Part shown: in pieces, positions 61,976 to 64,000 of the stretch
Layout: each line of letters begins with the position of its first letter
Position numbering within the stretch: the first letter of the stretch is position 1
Assembly: GCF_006494365.1 (NCBI RefSeq)
Contig: NZ_VHIP01000001.1
Location: forward strand, 558,001 to 622,000
Direction: 5' to 3'
DNA from: Aestuariibacter sp. GS-14
Lineage (GTDB): Bacteria > Pseudomonadota > Gammaproteobacteria > Enterobacterales > Alteromonadaceae
DNA: 64,000 nt
Program-made: the position numbers and the translations under genes
Notes under the pieces: model-generated
The model's input: only the letters and a program-made list of their open reading frames with translations
Told to the model about the DNA's origin: nothing
Databases searched by the model: none

Positions 61976-62923
61976 TTAGTGCAAATCTAATTGCATTTGG
62001 ATGTCGCAGCGACAATAAGGTGATGGTGTGCTCTGTGTTAGTTCATAAAAGCCCAGCTTTTTGTATAAACTGATTGCAGGCGTGAGCTTGCGATTGCTTT
62101 CTAAAAACAAGCGTTTTGCTTTTAGGCGTTTGGCAAGATTTACGGCAGCCAGGCCAAGCTCATACCCTAAGCCCATCCCCTGATGAAGATCGCTAACCGA
62201 CATTTTTGCCAACTCGAAGGCACTTTTTGGCATAGCAATCAGTGCCACTGTGCCGCATACACTGTTATCTGGTGCCAGCATCAACAGTATTTTTCCGCCT
62301 TTATCCAGGATATAGCTTTGCGGTGCAAGCAATGCGGCCTTGTCGGACTCTTCCATTACAAAATAGCGCTCAATCCAGGCCTTATTCAGTTCATAAAAGG
62401 CGGTTTCATCTCCGTCTCTGAAAGACACTATTCGGTATCCTTCTGGCAATCGCGCGCGCTGCGTTACCAAGTCCAGCAAACAGGTGTGCTCCAGTCCATC
62501 TTCCAGCTTCGTTAACGCACAAAGCAAATCAGGCGATACATCGTTTAACCAGGCATTAAGTGCGTCTCCAATATCATTCACCTGCCTGTCTAGTACAGGC
62601 ATGATGGCCTGCCCTTTTTCACTCAGCACCAGCGTATTTACCCGCTTATCTGTTGCCGATGGCACACTGCAAAGCAAACCAGCAGCCTGCATTTGTTTTA
62701 CTATTTTGCTGATAAATGGATGCGATTGGCCGGTCATACCTGCCAATTCCGTTATACTTGCTGACGTCTGCTTACTCAATGCATACAACACCGGAAACCA
62801 GGTAGGCTCCAGCGCCAATTCATAATACCGGTATACGTCGGCCGCCTGCAGCGATAAGCGTTCTGCCAGCCTGCGAAGGCGGCTGCCCAATGCAGATGCG
62901 CCGGCTTGTTGCAATATATCCAT
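61976..62923 (-). CDS. MarR regulator fused to a GNAT acetyltransferase
   Basis: 315 residues. Residues about 1-150 are a MarR winged helix (SITELAGMTGQSHPFISKIVKQMQAAGLLCSVPSATDKRVNTLVLSEKGQ), residues about 165-315 a GNAT acetyltransferase (AELAKMSV...GMGLGYELGLAAVNLAKRLKAKRLFLESNRKLTPAISLYKKLGFYEL, with the acetyl-CoA loop GxGLGYELG). Bifunctional regulators of this type are known. GGAG precedes the ATG, and a 28-bp perfect palindrome lies 12 bp upstream, pointing to autoregulation. Targets unknown. Confidence 0.9.
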   Translation of the reverse strand: MDILQQAGASALGSRLRRLAERLSLQAADVYRYYELALEPTWFPVLYALSKQTSASITELAGMTGQSHPFISKIVKQMQAAGLLCSVPSATDKRVNTLVLSEKGQAIMPVLDRQVNDIGDALNAWLNDVSPDLLCALTKLEDGLEHTCLLDLVTQRARLPEGYRIVSFRDGDETAFYELNKAWIERYFVMEESDKAALLAPQSYILDKGGKILLMLAPDNSVCGTVALIAMPKSAFELAKMSVSDLHQGMGLGYELGLAAVNLAKRLKAKRLFLESNRKLTPAISLYKKLGFYELTQSTPSPYCRCDIQMQLDLH

Positions 62924-62934
62924 ACTCCACCCTC

Positions 62935-62962
62935 AAATATATGTAACTAGTTACATATATTT
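62935..62962. promoter_or_regulatory. 28-bp perfect palindrome, probable MarR operator
   Basis: Self-complementary from end to end, centre ACTAGT, core TATGTAACTAGTTACATA. It ends 12 bp before the MarR-GNAT start codon, so binding there would block its own transcription or the ribosome start region. Confidence 0.75.
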
Positions 62963-63006
62963 AGCGCTTGCTGAATTTTTTTACAAGTAAAATTTTCATT
63001 GGCAAT

Positions 63007-63034
63007 AAAAAACCCCGGCAAACCGGGGTTTCTT
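63007..63034 (-). terminator. Rho-independent terminator of lpdA
   Basis: Stem AAACCCCGG (63010-63018) with CCGGGGTTT (63023-63031), 4-nt loop, T run on the minus strand. 19 bp after the lpdA stop. Confidence 0.9.
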
Positions 63035-63052
63035 TAACACGTAATTATCGAA

Positions 63053-64000
63053 TTACTTTTTCTTCGCTTTTGGGTTAGGCAAATCTGTAATGCTGCCTTC
63101 GAAGATTTCAGCGGCTAAACCAATCGATTCATTCAGCGTTGGGTGAGCGTGAATGGTTAATGCAACATCTTCTGCATCTGCACCCATTTCAATTGCCAGG
63201 CCAATTTCACCTAACATCTCACCAGCGTTAGTACCTACCATGGCACCACCAATTACACGACCAGAGTCTTTATCGAAGATCATTTTGGTCATACCGTCAG
63301 TGGCGTCAGACGCAATCGCACGGCCAGAAGCTGCCCATGGGAATACCGCGGTTTCGTAGTTTACGCCTTGCTCTTTGGCTTCTTTCTCAGTTAAACCAAC
63401 CCAAGCTACTTCTGGCTCAGTATAAGCAACAGAAGGAATGCAACGTGGGTCGAAGAAGTGTTTCTTGCCCGCGATGTTTTCAGCAGCAACATGACCTTCG
63501 TGAACGGCCTTGTGCGCCAGCATAGGCTGACCAACGATGTCACCAATTGCATAAATGTTGGCAACGTTGGTTTTCATTTGCTTGTCAACGTTAATGAAAC
63601 CACGCTCGTCTACTGCAACACCGGCTTTCTCAGCGTCAATCAGTTTACCATTCGGGCGACGACCCACTGCTACCAGCACTTTGTCGTAACGCACTGGCTC
63701 TGCCGGTGCGTTTTTACCTTCAAAGGTTACGTACAGGCCATCGTCTTTTGCTTCTACGCCAGTCACCTTGGTTTCCAGCATGATGTTGAATTTCTCTTTG
63801 TACGACTTCATGAACACTTTGATAATGTCTTTGTCTGCCGCAGGGATCAATTGATCCAGGAATTCAACCACGTCAATTTTTGAGCCCAGTGCTTCGTACA
63901 CAGTTCCCATTTCCAGGCCGATGATACCACCGCCCAGTACCAGCATTTTTTCCGGAATGTCTTTCATTTCCAGTGCGCCGGTAGAATCGATTACACGGTC
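63053..64000 (-). CDS. lpdA: Dihydrolipoamide dehydrogenase, N-terminal part outside the window
   Basis: The C-terminal 315 or so residues of the E3 flavoprotein of pyruvate and 2-oxoglutarate dehydrogenases and L protein of glycine cleavage. Visible: NAD-binding fold MLVLGGGIIGLEMGTVYEALGSKIDVVEFLD, FAD motif NIYAIGDIVGQPMLAHKA, and the dimerisation domain with the active-site HAHPTLNES (His-Glu pair). The frame is open beyond 64000, so the redox-cysteine N-terminal part lies upstream. In gammaproteobacteria it normally follows aceEF. Confidence 0.95.
   Translation of the reverse strand, partial: DRVIDSTGALEMKDIPEKMLVLGGGIIGLEMGTVYEALGSKIDVVEFLDQLIPAADKDIIKVFMKSYKEKFNIMLETKVTGVEAKDDGLYVTFEGKNAPAEPVRYDKVLVAVGRRPNGKLIDAEKAGVAVDERGFINVDKQMKTNVANIYAIGDIVGQPMLAHKAVHEGHVAAENIAGKKHFFDPRCIPSVAYTEPEVAWVGLTEKEAKEQGVNYETAVFPWAASGRAIASDATDGMTKMIFDKDSGRVIGGAMVGTNAGEMLGEIGLAIEMGADAEDVALTIHAHPTLNESIGLAAEIFEGSITDLPNPKAKKK

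Overview
The window is a stretch of a gammaproteobacterial chromosome, most likely Alteromonadaceae (Alteromonas/Aestuariibacter-like marine heterotroph). The evidence is the conserved order ygfB-pepP-ubiH-ubiI, 6S RNA, fau, rpiA, serA; two long FadE acyl-CoA dehydrogenases; a large TonB-dependent receptor followed by two tryptophan-halogenase-like flavoproteins and a LacI regulator; and several c-di-GMP proteins. No rRNA, tRNA, CRISPR array or intact insertion sequence was seen.

Layout. 1-8.1 kb: 3' part of fadE, a GGDEF-EAL protein coupled to thymidine kinase, an exported serine hydrolase, a 47-residue peptide gene and a propeller-like protein. 8.1-16 kb: TonB receptor, halogenase pair, LacI regulator. 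16-23.5 kb: upp, a membrane protein, a second fadE behind a perfect 22-bp-arm palindrome, a degenerate GGDEF/EAL protein, nhaA. 23.5-39.3 kb: an accessory-looking region with a LysR/DUF2798 pair, two exported M1 peptidases, a sulfotransferase-like protein, an esterase, a broken RAYT transposase gene, a chemoreceptor and several exported proteins of unknown role. 39.4-45 kb: the gcvTHP operon with a divergent LysR gene. 45-48.6 kb: a tandem duplication that copies the LysR tail, a small double-glycine-leader peptide gene and two exported M24 peptidases. 48.6-58.1 kb: the conserved ubiI-ubiH-pepP-ygfB operon, 6S RNA, a nucleoside-salvage pair (ribokinase, nucleoside hydrolase), fau, rpiA, serA. 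58.2-64 kb: two DUF481 outer-membrane-type proteins, HDOD, DUF1289, SIMPL, a MarR-GNAT fusion with a 28-bp palindromic operator, and the 3' part of lpdA.

The most unusual signal is a short dispersed DNA motif in two related forms, GTGAGTGTC and GTGACTGTCAC (usually as AAAGTGA[C/G]TGTC). By eye there are 20 exact copies of the first and 11 of the second on the two strands, all between 17.3 and 50.7 kb, where chance predicts less than one. They lie both between and inside genes. At three places they form a composite element: GACACTCACTT at one end, GTGAC-W-GTCAC in the middle and AAGTGAGTGTC at the other end. They also sit inside the repeats at 35.6 and 44.9 kb. No matching known uptake sequence or REP is recognised.

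Metabolic links: the glycine cleavage genes, serA and fau all serve serine/glycine/one-carbon metabolism, and lpdA supplies the shared E3/L protein. Nucleoside hydrolase, ribokinase and RpiA form a route from nucleosides to ribose 5-phosphate and ribulose 5-phosphate, with upp and tdk salvaging bases and thymidine.
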